Assembly (NCBI GenBank): GCA_016710095.1
Contig: JADJLL010000019.1
Span: 40,219 to 104,218, forward strand
Direction of reading: 5' to 3'
DNA length: 64,000 nt
Origin: Candidatus Eiseniibacteriota bacterium
GTDB lineage: Bacteria; Eisenbacteria; RBG-16-71-46
Each line of letters begins with the position of its first letter. The first letter of the stretch is position 1. The notes under the pieces are model-generated. The model was not told where the DNA came from. It was given only the letters and a program-made list of their open reading frames with translations, and did no database searches. Of the stretch, positions 30,389-38,996 are shown in pieces. The position numbers were made by a program, and so were the translations under genes.

Positions 30389-32817
30389 TTAGCGCGCGAG
30401 CACGAACCTCGCGACCAGCGGCGTTCCCGCGGCGTCGCAGCGCGCGAAGTACAGGCCATTCGCCGCCCGATGTCCGGCTGCGTCGGCGCCGTCCCACTCG
30501 AGCGTGTGCGTGCCGGCGGGAAGCTCGCCGTCCGCGAGCGTGCGGATCGAGCGCCCCGTCGCGTCGAACACCGTGACGCGTACGCGCGATGTCCGCGGCA
30601 CGGCGAGCCGCAGCACGCCGTGCGCGCACATCGGATTGACACCGCCGAGCGTGAGTGCGAACGCCGCGGGCGGCGCGCCGCCCTCGACGTCCGTCGTGCC
30701 CGTGGGCGTGGCCATCGCGACCGGCGATTCGTTGCCATGAAGGTCCACCGCCGTCAGCTTGTACACGGACGGCGCGCCCGCGGCGTCCGTGTGTCCCGTG
30801 TCCGCGAGTTCCGCGACGAAGTTCGCGGGCCCCGGCACGAACGCGGGCGAACTGCCGCGATACAACCGATAACCCGCGAGGTCGGCTTCGGTGTTCCGGT
30901 TCCAGTGCAGCCGAGCCGAGCCCGCCGCGTACTGCGCTGTGAGCGGCGCCGGCGCGGACGGCGACAAGTTGTCCACCGACCATCCCGAGTCGGGCAGCGA
31001 GTCCCAGTGTTTCGTGCCGTTGCGCGCCTGCACCATGAACGCGACGCGGCCGTTCCCACCCGCGAACGAGTCCTGCGCGGTCGCGGCGTAGACGCTGTAC
31101 GCGCCGGTGTAGTTCACCGCCCGTGGCCGACAGCAGCTCCCAGAAGTAGTCCTGCCCCGCGACGTCGTCACGTACGGCGCGCCGAGCGCTTCGGCCTCGA
31201 TCGGGTCGCGCAGGCGAAGCCGGGTGCGACGGACGTCGCGAACGCAGCGGCATTCGGCGGGCGAGCGACCAGAAGATGGAATAGCTCGAGTAGGCGTACC
31301 ACGGCTCGTCTTCGATGTACGAACCCAGGAACGAGAGCTTCACGCGCCCACCCTGGTCGCCGGGCACGTCCTTCACGGACGTGATGCGCGGCTCCGTCGC
31401 ACCGAGGTAGCCGTAGCGATCCACGCGCTGTCCATAGAGGTCCAGCACGTTGCTCGCGTAGCGATCCTCGGTATCGACCACGAAGAGGCTGCCGTCCGCG
31501 AGCACCGCTGCGCTCACGTACGCGCAGTGCGCCGCGTTGAGCAGCAGACCGACGCCACCGGACGCCCATTGTGAGGCCCCGGACGCGGTGAACCGCTGCG
31601 CGTAGACGTCGTTGATACTGCCCGTGTTTCGTGTGTCCGTGTAGACGAGGTAGAAGCCGCCCGCCCCATCCGGACCACCGAAGACCACATCGCGAGCGCG
31701 ATCCGCGGCGACGAGCGATTGCCCGTCGGCGGCCCACTGTGGGATCCCTCCGAGGGACATGCGCTGACCGTAGAGTTCGGCCGCCGTGACCGGCCGGGTG
31801 TCGGTCCAGGCCAGGTAGACGCTGCCGCTGCCATCCAGCCAGATCTGCGGGGACCGCTGTTGAGAGGTCTGGGTGCAGACGGCGTAGCCGTTCGCGCCCC
31901 ACTGGATCGAGCCGGACGAGTTGACCGCCTGCGCGTAGATGTCCCAGTTCGATCCACCGCCCGCGGCGCGCGTATCGGTCCACGCCATCCACACCGTGCC
32001 GGTGCCGTCGGCCACCATTGGACCGCCGATCGCGTCACCGGCGGCATTGCAGATCACGAGGCCATTGAGGGTCCACTGCGGAGCGCCGGTGCTCGTGATG
32101 CGCTGCGCGTAAAGGTCGGTGCCCGTCGTCGCGAAGTTGCGCGAGTCGGTCCACGACACGACGACACCACCGTAGCCATCCGGGGCCAGCGAGGCGGGCA
32201 GCTGCGTCGCGGTCGCGTTGCACGCGACGACCGTTCGCGGTCCACGCCATCGTTCCGCCCGACAGCACGTGCTGCGCGCAGACGTCGTTCCAGGTCGCGG
32301 AGTCCCGCCAATCCGACCACGCGACGAACACTCCCCCCGCCCCGTCGGAGACGATCTTGGGGAACTGCTGCGTGTTGGCGGCCGTGCAGACGGCGAGACC
32401 GTTCGCGGTCCACAGCGCGGCGCCACTGCTGTTGAGCCGCTGGACGTAGATGTCGGTGCCGGTGACGCCGGCGTTGCGATCGTCACGCCAGGCGAGGATC
32501 AGCCCGCCCACCCCGTCGCCACACGCCACGAGCTCACCCTGGAAAGTGGTCAGCGAACCGATGGAGAGGCCGTTGGCGGCCCAAAGCGCGTTGCCACGCC
32601 CGTCGTAGTGCTGCGCGTAGAGGTGGTAGATGCCGCCGCTGCGAGGGTCCACCCAGGCGACGTAGGCCCCTCCCACTCCGTCGGAGATCACGTAGTCCTG
32701 GAACTGGCTGTTGGCGGCCGAGCAGACCGTCAGGTTGGTGACGGGCGAACTGGACCATTCCGCGGCCGCCGGTGAGGCGACGCAGAGCAGTGCGACGAGC
32801 AGGATGAGGAAACGCAT
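30389..32817 (-). CDS. Secreted repeat protein with FlgD-like C-terminal domain, frameshifted
   Basis: The start ATG (32815-32817) opens a signal peptide MRFLILLVALLCVASPAAA. About nine repeats of 45-60 residues follow, each with a core such as DGAGGVFVAWSDWRDSATWN and a partner such as DIYVQRLNSSGAALWTANGL. This probably forms a beta-propeller. A fibronectin-type region (LHWNRNTEADLAGYRLYRGS) and a FlgD-like tail (RVTVFDATGRSIRTLADGEL, then LYFARCD) end it. The reading shifts frame near 32230 and two or three times between 31130 and 31270 (VAGQDYFWELLSATG and NYTGAYSVYAATAQDS lie in different frames). Repaired, it would be about 810 residues. It is probably a surface or secreted protein of unknown ligand. 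Confidence 0.7.
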
Positions 32818-32906
32818 GACGGCCTCCGAGGGGACTTTCGCTTCGGGAATGACTCTGCCCGGAAGGAGTCCCGCTCGGAGGCCGCGTCACACGAAATATT
32901 CGGCCG

Positions 32907-33329
32907 TCAGCTCCCCATGGTCCATGGGTACGGCCGCGCGTCGTGGTGCGTGCACGTGTTGTACGTGGTCAACGCCCAGATGAGGCCGTACGGCGTCATG
33001 TTCATGCGCGGCACGGACAGCCCGCACCAGCGGGCGATGTCGGCGCTCAGGCTCACGCAGTCCTGCACGCCGATCGTGTAGAAGGCGCTCGCCCAGCCCT
33101 GGTCGGCCCGCTGCAACGCGCCGAGCAGGATCCCGTCGTCCACCGCGAAGCGCGCGTAGTGGTTGATGTACGGCTCGCGATTCGACCGGTCGATCTCGCC
33201 CGAGCCGATCGGCGAGTGATGCGCCTGCGGATGGAACCCGCGCCACTCCCTGCGCGCCGGCGCGCCGATCTCGAACAACGAGGCCGAGTGGAACATGCCC
33301 GTCTCACTGATCACCGTCAGGAATCCCAT
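32907..33329 (-). CDS. Hypothetical 140-residue protein
   Basis: The ATG at 33327-33329 follows GAGGAAACC immediately after the dapD stop, so it is probably in the dap transcript. It has no signal peptide or membrane segment. Notable features are a His-rich stretch (HPQAHHSPIGSG), DDGILLGALQRADQGWASAF and IGVQDCVSLSADIARWCGL, then NTCTHHDARPYPW. The QDC motif followed by a helix and an aromatic-rich strand faintly recalls papain-like (NlpC/DUF4105-type) catalytic cysteines, but I cannot support that assignment. Family not recognised. Confidence 0.6.
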   Translation of the reverse strand: MGFLTVISETGMFHSASLFEIGAPARREWRGFHPQAHHSPIGSGEIDRSNREPYINHYARFAVDDGILLGALQRADQGWASAFYTIGVQDCVSLSADIARWCGLSVPRMNMTPYGLIWALTTYNTCTHHDARPYPWTMGS

Positions 33330-33338
33330 GGTTTCCTC

Positions 33339-34165
33339 CTACGCGCTGACGCCGTACTCCCGCAGCGCGTCGTTGAGACTGGTCTTGCGGTCGGTGCTTT
33401 CGGAGCGCGTGCCGATGATGAGCGCGCACGGCACGCCGAAGCTACCGGCGGGGAACTTCTTCGGGCGATAGCCCGGAATGACCACCGCGCGTTCGGGAAT
33501 CTCGCCGCGCGTCTCGATCGCCTCGGCGCCGCGCACGTCCATCACGACCGTGCTCGCGGTGAGCACGACGCCCGCGCCGAGCACGGCGCCCGCGCGCACG
33601 CGCACGCCTTCGACGACGATCGCGCGCGAGCCGATGAAGCAGTCGTCCTCGATGATCACCGGCGCGGCCTGCGGCGGCTCGAGCACGCCGCCGATCCCGA
33701 CGCCGCCCGACACGTGCACGCGCGCGCCGATCTGCGCGCACGAGCCACCGTCGCCCACGTGTCCACCATCGTGCCCTCACCCACGCGCGCGCCGATGTTC
33801 ACGTAGCCCGGCATGAGGATGACGCCCTTCTCGAGGAAGCTGCCGTATCGCGCGACGCCCGGAGGCACGACGCGCACGCCGGTCGCCGCGAGGTTGTGCT
33901 TGAGCGGCACCTTGTCGAAGAACTCGAGATCGCCCGCGTGCACGGGTTCGGAGACGCGCATGCGGAAGTAGAGCAGGATCGCTTCCTTGATCCACGCGTG
34001 CGTGATCCAGTCGCCACCCGGCGTCGCCGGAGGCGACGACACTCGCAAGTCGCCGCAGTCCAACGCGGCCACGGTGCCTTCCACCGCGCCGCGCAGCCCC
34101 GCGTCGTCGAGCGGCGTCTTGCCGCTCCAGCCCGCTTCGATGGTTTCGCGCCAGCGCTCGATCAG
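33339..34165 (-). CDS. dapD: Tetrahydrodipicolinate N-succinyltransferase, one-base frameshift
   Basis: The enzyme succinylates tetrahydrodipicolinate in the succinylase branch of lysine and diaminopimelate synthesis. A helical N-terminus is followed by hexapeptide repeats ([20 protein letters not shown], then [18 protein letters not shown] and [15 protein letters not shown]). The frame breaks after MVDTWATV. Adding one G to the GG pair (plus-strand CC at 33745-33746) gives the invariant [15 protein letters not shown], so a one-base deletion is near certain. The start is uncertain: no ATG, GTG or TTG is in frame. The CTG at 34163-34165 follows GAGGGGC with good spacing; a CTG at 34180 would overlap the dapC stop. 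Repaired length is about 275 residues. Confidence 0.88.
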
Positions 34166-34176
34166 GTATTCGCCCC

Positions 34177-35355
34177 TCAGCCCTCCAGGTTCGCCATGCG
34201 GGCGATCGCCTCGTGGCACTGCGCCAGCGTCGGCACGAGCGCGAAGCGCACGAACCCTTCGCCGCCGTGGCCGAGGAACGATCCCGGCACGGTCACGATG
34301 CCCAGCTTGAGCAGCTTCTCCACGAACGCCACGTCGTCGCCACCCGGAGCGGCGAGCCACAGGTAGAACGTGGCCTCGCTGCCTTCGGTCTTCCAGCCGC
34401 GGCGCGCGAACTCCGCGCGGAACAGGTCACGCTTGGCGCCGTACTTGGCGCGCTGCTCGCCCGTGTGCGCCTCGTCGTTCCACGCCGCGATGGCCGCGTC
34501 CTGGATGAAGTCGGGCGTCGCCGCGCCGACGTGCGGACGGAACTTCTTGAGCGCTTCGATCAGCCGCGGGTCGCCCGCCATGAAGCCGCTGCGGTAGCCG
34601 GTCATCGCGCTGCGCTTGGACAGCGTGTACATCGCGACGATGTTGTCGAAGCCGTGCTGGAGCAGCGTCGGCGGCGGGCCGCCTTCGAAGTACAGGTCGC
34701 CGTACGCCTCGTCGGACGCGACCCAGAAGCCCCACTTGCGCGCGAGCGCCACGATCGCCGCGCCCTGCTCCGGCGGCAGCACCGAGCCCGTCGGGTTGTG
34801 CGGCGAGTTCAGCCACAGCAGCGCGGTCTTCGCCCACACTTCGTCGGGCACGCGCGCGGGATTGAAGCGCCACTGGTCCTCGGACTTCAGCGGCGTGAAG
34901 TACACGTCCGCGCCGGCGTGATGCGCGCCGCCTTCGTACACGGGATACGCGGGCGTCGGAATGATCACGGTGCGCTTCGGGCCCGCGGGATCGACCATCG
35001 CGAACGCCATGTTGAACACGGCCTCCTTGAGGCCGTTCGCGGGCAGCACGTGCAGTTCGGGATCCACCGTCACGCCGTGGCGGCGCTGCATCCACGCGGC
35101 ACACGCGGCGCGAAGTTCCGGCTTGCCCGTGGTGGCGGGATAGCTCGACACCGTCGGCACGCTCTTCAGCAGCGTCTCGCGGATGAACGCCGGCGTCTCC
35201 TCGCGCGGATCGCCCATGCCGAAGTTGATGATCGAGACGCCCGCGGGCGCGAGTTCGCGCTTGCGGCGGTCGAGCTTCACGAACGGATATTCGTCGGACC
35301 CCGTCAGCAGCGGGTGCAGCGGGGCCGCGGTGACCAGCTCATGGCTCTGGGACAT
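34177..35355 (-). CDS. dapC: Succinyldiaminopimelate aminotransferase
   Basis: This 392-residue class I/II PLP aminotransferase makes N-succinyl-diaminopimelate. It has INFGMGDPREETP, LPANGLKEAVF, PTPAYPVYEGGAHHAGADVY, LNSPHNPTGSV, SDEAYGDLYF and the PLP lysine in LSKRSAMTGYRSGF. The C-terminal arginine that binds the carboxylate is in EGFVRFALVP. Alone it could be any family member, but its place directly after dapE and before dapD identifies it as DapC. The ATG follows the dapE stop with no gap. Confidence 0.88.
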   Translation of the reverse strand: MSQSHELVTAAPLHPLLTGSDEYPFVKLDRRKRELAPAGVSIINFGMGDPREETPAFIRETLLKSVPTVSSYPATTGKPELRAACAAWMQRRHGVTVDPELHVLPANGLKEAVFNMAFAMVDPAGPKRTVIIPTPAYPVYEGGAHHAGADVYFTPLKSEDQWRFNPARVPDEVWAKTALLWLNSPHNPTGSVLPPEQGAAIVALARKWGFWVASDEAYGDLYFEGGPPPTLLQHGFDNIVAMYTLSKRSAMTGYRSGFMAGDPRLIEALKKFRPHVGAATPDFIQDAAIAAWNDEAHTGEQRAKYGAKRDLFRAEFARRGWKTEGSEATFYLWLAAPGGDDVAFVEKLLKLGIVTVPGSFLGHGGEGFVRFALVPTLAQCHEAIARMANLEG

Positions 35356-36426
35356 CTACTCCTCCGTCGAAAGAAACGCGGCGAGCCGTGCGTAGGCCTC
35401 ACCGAGATGTGCGATGGGACAGTACTCGTCGGCCCGGTGGCAGAGCGTCGCGATGCCGGGACCGAAGTTGAACGCCGGAACGCCCGCGGCCGAGAACTGC
35501 GCCACATCGGTCCAGCCCTGCTTGCCGGCGATCGTCGCGCCGAAGCGGCGCACGAACGCCTGCACTTCCGGATGATCGAGGTGCACGTCGCCCGAGCGGG
35601 CCGAGTCCACCACGTCGAAGCCGAACTCCGCGGGCACGAGCGCGCGCACGCGCGCGACGGCTTCGTCCACGCTGCGGCCCGGCGGAAAACGATGATTGAG
35701 GTTCACGACCATTTCGTCGGGCACCACGTTGCGCGCGCGTCCGGCCCGCAGCGTGGTCACCTGCAGCGTCTCGCGGAACTCGATGCCCTGCACGAGCACG
35801 GGCGTCACGGGAAAGCGCGTGATCTCCGCGAGCCACGCGGCGCCCGCGCCGACGGCGTTCGTGCCCATCCACGGGCGCGCCGAATGCGCCGACACGCCGG
35901 GCACGCGTACCTCGGCGTTGAGGATGCCGTTGCAGCCCATCTCGACGTTCATGTCGGTGGGCTCGAGCAGCACGGCGAGCGTCGCCTGCGACAGCCACGG
36001 CATCTCGCGCAGCAGGCGGCCGAGGCCGTTGTGCACGGCCGGGCCTTCCTCCGCGTCGTAGAAGACGAGCGCGAGATCGAAGCGCAGCGCGTCGGGGTCG
36101 AGCGTCTCGGCGAGCGTGAGCATCACCGCGTCGCCGGCCTTCATGTCGGTCGAGCCGACGCCGTACAGCCGGTCGCCCTCGCGGCGCGCGCGCGCGTTGT
36201 CCTGCGCGGGCACGGTGTCGGTGTGCCCGGCCAGCACGAGCAGCGGCCGTCCGCGCGAAGGCCCGCGCCACACCACCGAGAGTCCCGAGCGCGTGACTTC
36301 GCCCTTCGGAAGCGCGCGCAGGCGCGCCTCGACGAAGGCGGAAATCTCGGCTTCGGCGCCCGTCACGCTCGGGATGTTCACGAGCGTTTCGAGCAGCCCG
36401 GCGATGCTTTCGGAAGTCGGGGACAC
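35356..36426 (-). CDS. dapE: Succinyl-diaminopimelate desuccinylase
   Basis: The 356-residue M20-family metallohydrolase releases succinate from N-succinyl-LL-diaminopimelate. The first zinc motif is LAGHTDTVPAQDN and the bridging acidic pair is YDAEEGP. The later ligands are LLEPTDMNVEMG and, near the C-terminus, LCHRADEYCPI. The dimerisation (lid) domain includes GVSAHSARPWMGTNAVG. The GTG start follows AAAGGATG. It is the first gene of dapE-dapC-dapD, and its leader is shared with the divergent ygfZ gene (88-base gap). Confidence 0.88.
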   Translation of the reverse strand: MSPTSESIAGLLETLVNIPSVTGAEAEISAFVEARLRALPKGEVTRSGLSVVWRGPSRGRPLLVLAGHTDTVPAQDNARARREGDRLYGVGSTDMKAGDAVMLTLAETLDPDALRFDLALVFYDAEEGPAVHNGLGRLLREMPWLSQATLAVLLEPTDMNVEMGCNGILNAEVRVPGVSAHSARPWMGTNAVGAGAAWLAEITRFPVTPVLVQGIEFRETLQVTTLRAGRARNVVPDEMVVNLNHRFPPGRSVDEAVARVRALVPAEFGFDVVDSARSGDVHLDHPEVQAFVRRFGATIAGKQGWTDVAQFSAAGVPAFNFGPGIATLCHRADEYCPIAHLGEAYARLAAFLSTEE

Positions 36427-36514
36427 GCGCCATCCTTTCGGACCACGGGAGGCGCGAAAGCTAGCATCGGCCCCGGGCTTGCGCCACAGTCCGGCCCGCC
36501 GCAAAGTGCCGCGC

Positions 36515-37249
36515 ATGCGCACTTCCCTCCTGCTGACCGGCGCGGACACGCTGCCGCTGCTGCACCGGCTTTCGACGAACGTGCTCTCCGACCTCGCACC
36601 CGGGCGCTGGCGTCCGACGCTCTTCTGCGACTTCCGCGGGCGGCTGCTGCACCGCGCGCTCGTCGTGCACGCGGCGGCGGGTGAAGTGTGGATGCTCTCC
36701 GACGAAGCAGCCGGCGCCGGAGGCGCCGGGCTGGCGACGTTCATCGACCGATTCGTCTTCCGCGAGGACGTGAAGATCGCCGATCGCTCTTCGGAAGCGC
36801 GGCCTTCGTTCACGCTCGACGAGCCGCTGCCCGCGCCGCTCGACGAAGCCGCGCGCATCGCCGCCGGCGCGCCGCGCCACGGGCACGAGATCGCCGAGCA
36901 CTTCACCGCCTACGAAGTGGGGCTCGCCCACGAGGTGCACCTGTCGAAGGGCTGCTACACGGGCCAGGAAGCGCTGCAGCGCCTGGTCACCTACGACAGC
37001 GCGCGCCGCCGTCTCGTGCGTGTCGCAGGACTGGGCGCGGCGCCCGAGACGCACGCCGAGCTCGTGGCCGGCGGCGAACCCGCCGGGCTCGTCACGAGCG
37101 CGCTGGCGTCCGGAGCGGGCTGGACCGGCCTGGCGTCCGTGCGGCGCGACCGGGTCGAATCCGGCGCCGCGCTGGCCCTGACCGACGGCCAGGCGGTGAC
37201 GATCGAGCACGCGTTCGAGCTCACCCGCCCGCAGGGCCGTCCCGCGTAG
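36515..37249 (+). CDS. ygfZ: YgfZ/GcvT-like folate-binding protein
   Basis: The 244-residue protein carries the YgfZ signature HLSKGCYTGQEALQRLVTYD, whose cysteine is essential in E. coli YgfZ (IbaG/ISC-linked Fe-S cluster repair with tetrahydrofolate). It is shorter than E. coli YgfZ (326) but has the T-protein-like N-terminus (LLHRLSTNVLSDLAPGRWRP) and C-terminal barrel (AGLVTSALASGAGWTGLASV). The role is probably maintenance of Fe-S enzymes such as MiaB or, here, SdhB. The start is the first in-frame ATG in a short divergent promoter region with dapE. Confidence 0.85.
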   Translation: MRTSLLLTGADTLPLLHRLSTNVLSDLAPGRWRPTLFCDFRGRLLHRALVVHAAAGEVWMLSDEAAGAGGAGLATFIDRFVFREDVKIADRSSEARPSFTLDEPLPAPLDEAARIAAGAPRHGHEIAEHFTAYEVGLAHEVHLSKGCYTGQEALQRLVTYDSARRRLVRVAGLGAAPETHAELVAGGEPAGLVTSALASGAGWTGLASVRRDRVESGAALALTDGQAVTIEHAFELTRPQGRPA

Positions 37250-37306
37250 CTGTCGCATCGCTCGAAGTGCTGCGCGTAAGCCGTTGCGCGGCAGTGGGGC
37301 GAAGAC

Positions 37307-38920
37307 TCAGGCCGCGTCGGACTCCCCGCCCGCTTCCGGCGCCTCGGGTTCGCCCTCCTCGACCACGAGCACGTCCGTGGTGAGCACGAGTCCCGCGACG
37401 CTCGCCGCGTTCTCGAGCGCGCACCGCGCGACCTTGGCCGGGTCGAGGATGCCCTGCTCGAGCAGGTCGCCGTACCGCCCCGTGCGCGCGTTGAAGCCCC
37501 AGTCGCCGCCGTGCTCGGCGAGCGCGGCGAGCAGCAGGGCCGCGTCCTCGCCCGCGTTGACCGCGATCTGCCGCGCGGGTTCCGCCAGCGCCGCGAGCAC
37601 GATGTCGCGCGCCGCGCGTTCGGCCGGCTGCGCGCACTCGAGCGCGCGCACCGCCGAGCCCGCGCGGTAGAGCCCGATGCCGCCGCCGGTGAGCACGCCC
37701 TCCTCCACCGCCGAGCGCGTCGCGGCGAGCGCGTCTTCGAGGCGCGAGCGGTTCGCGTGGATCTCGAACTCCGTCGAGCCGCCCGCGTGCAGCACCGCGA
37801 CGCCGCCCGCGAGGCGGCCGAGACGCGCACGCAGCACCTCGCGATCGTCGTCGTTGTCGCACGCCGCGAGCGCGCGCCGAAGTTGCGCGACCTTCTGCGC
37901 CACCGCTTCGCTGCGTCCGCCGCCCTGCAGGAGTGTCGTCTGCTCCATCGTGGACGTCGCGTGGCGCGCACGCCCGAACCACGCCGCGTCGAAGCGGCCG
38001 GGTTCGCGGCCCAGTTCCGGCGCGATCAGCGACGCGCCCGTGAGCAGCGCGAGATCGTCGAGCAGCTCGCGGCGCTCCGCGGGCGCCTGCGGCAGTTTGA
38101 CGACCGCGCCCGGCGCGGTGCCGCGCAGGCGGTTGACCACGAACACCGGCAGCGCTTCGGGCCCCACGTCCTCGCAGACGACGAGCAGCGGGCGCGACTG
38201 GCGCGCGGCCGCCTCGAGCATCGGCACGACGTCCGCGGGGCGCGCGAGCACGCCGTCCACGAGCGCGACGAGCGGATGCGCGAGCGAGCACTCCATGTCC
38301 TCGGCGTCGGTGATGAAGTACGGCGACGCGTAGCCGCCGTCGAAGCGTGTGCCCTCGAGCACCTCGAGCGTCGTGTCGAGTCCGCGGCCGTCCTCGACCG
38401 TGACCACGCCCAGGCGTCCGACGCGCTCGAGCGCGTGCGCGAGCATCTCGCCCAGGCGCCGGTCGCCCGCGGCGATCACCGCGACGCGCTCGAGATCGCG
38501 GCCGTCCGCGACCGGGCGCGCGTGCTCCGCGATCGCCTGCTTCGCGGCGCGCACCGCGCGGTCCATGCCGCGCTTCACCGCGACGGGGTGCAGCCCGTTC
38601 GCGACCGCCGCGAGTCCGCCGCCCGCGAGCCGGTGCGCGAGCACCGTCGAAGTGGTCGTGCCGTCGCCCGCCTGCTGCGCGGTGTGGAACGCCGCCTCGC
38701 GCAGCAGCTGCACGCCGACGTTCTCGAACATGTCCTCGAGCGAGACTTCCTGCGCCACGGCCACGCCGTCGCGGGTGATCGCGGGCCCGCCGTTCAACCG
38801 GTCGAACACGACGCTGCGTCCGCGCGGTCCGAGCGTGATGCGCACGGCCGTCGCCAGCTGGTCCATGCCGCGCCACAGGGCGCCGCGTGCGGCATCGTCG
38901 AACAGGACGCGTTTGGGCAT
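37307..38920 (-). CDS. Divergent GroEL-like chaperonin
   Basis: The 537-residue protein aligns along the whole of GroEL. ATP-site motifs are TLGPRGRSVVFDR, AITRDGVAVAQEV and AGDGTTTSTVLAH, and the catalytic aspartate is kept in RLEDALAATRSAVEEGVLTG. The apical domain is recognisable (PMLEAAARQSRPLLVVCEDV, then LPVFVVNRLRG). It differs from canonical GroEL by many substitutions, by an acidic tail (VVEEGEPEAPEAGGESDAA) in place of the GGM repeats, and by the absence of groES beside it. It is probably a second chaperonin of specialised use. It is convergent with ygfZ and lies 76 bases after a GT-C gene on the same strand. Confidence 0.88.
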   Translation of the reverse strand: MPKRVLFDDAARGALWRGMDQLATAVRITLGPRGRSVVFDRLNGGPAITRDGVAVAQEVSLEDMFENVGVQLLREAAFHTAQQAGDGTTTSTVLAHRLAGGGLAAVANGLHPVAVKRGMDRAVRAAKQAIAEHARPVADGRDLERVAVIAAGDRRLGEMLAHALERVGRLGVVTVEDGRGLDTTLEVLEGTRFDGGYASPYFITDAEDMECSLAHPLVALVDGVLARPADVVPMLEAAARQSRPLLVVCEDVGPEALPVFVVNRLRGTAPGAVVKLPQAPAERRELLDDLALLTGASLIAPELGREPGRFDAAWFGRARHATSTMEQTTLLQGGGRSEAVAQKVAQLRRALAACDNDDDREVLRARLGRLAGGVAVLHAGGSTEFEIHANRSRLEDALAATRSAVEEGVLTGGGIGLYRAGSAVRALECAQPAERAARDIVLAALAEPARQIAVNAGEDAALLLAALAEHGGDWGFNARTGRYGDLLEQGILDPAKVARCALENAASVAGLVLTTDVLVVEEGEPEAPEAGGESDAA

Positions 38921-38996
38921 CGTCGGACTTCTCCCGGGGGCCGTAGGGGCGCTCGATGCGGCGGACCGCGGCCGCGCCGGCGTTATCGGCCGTTCG

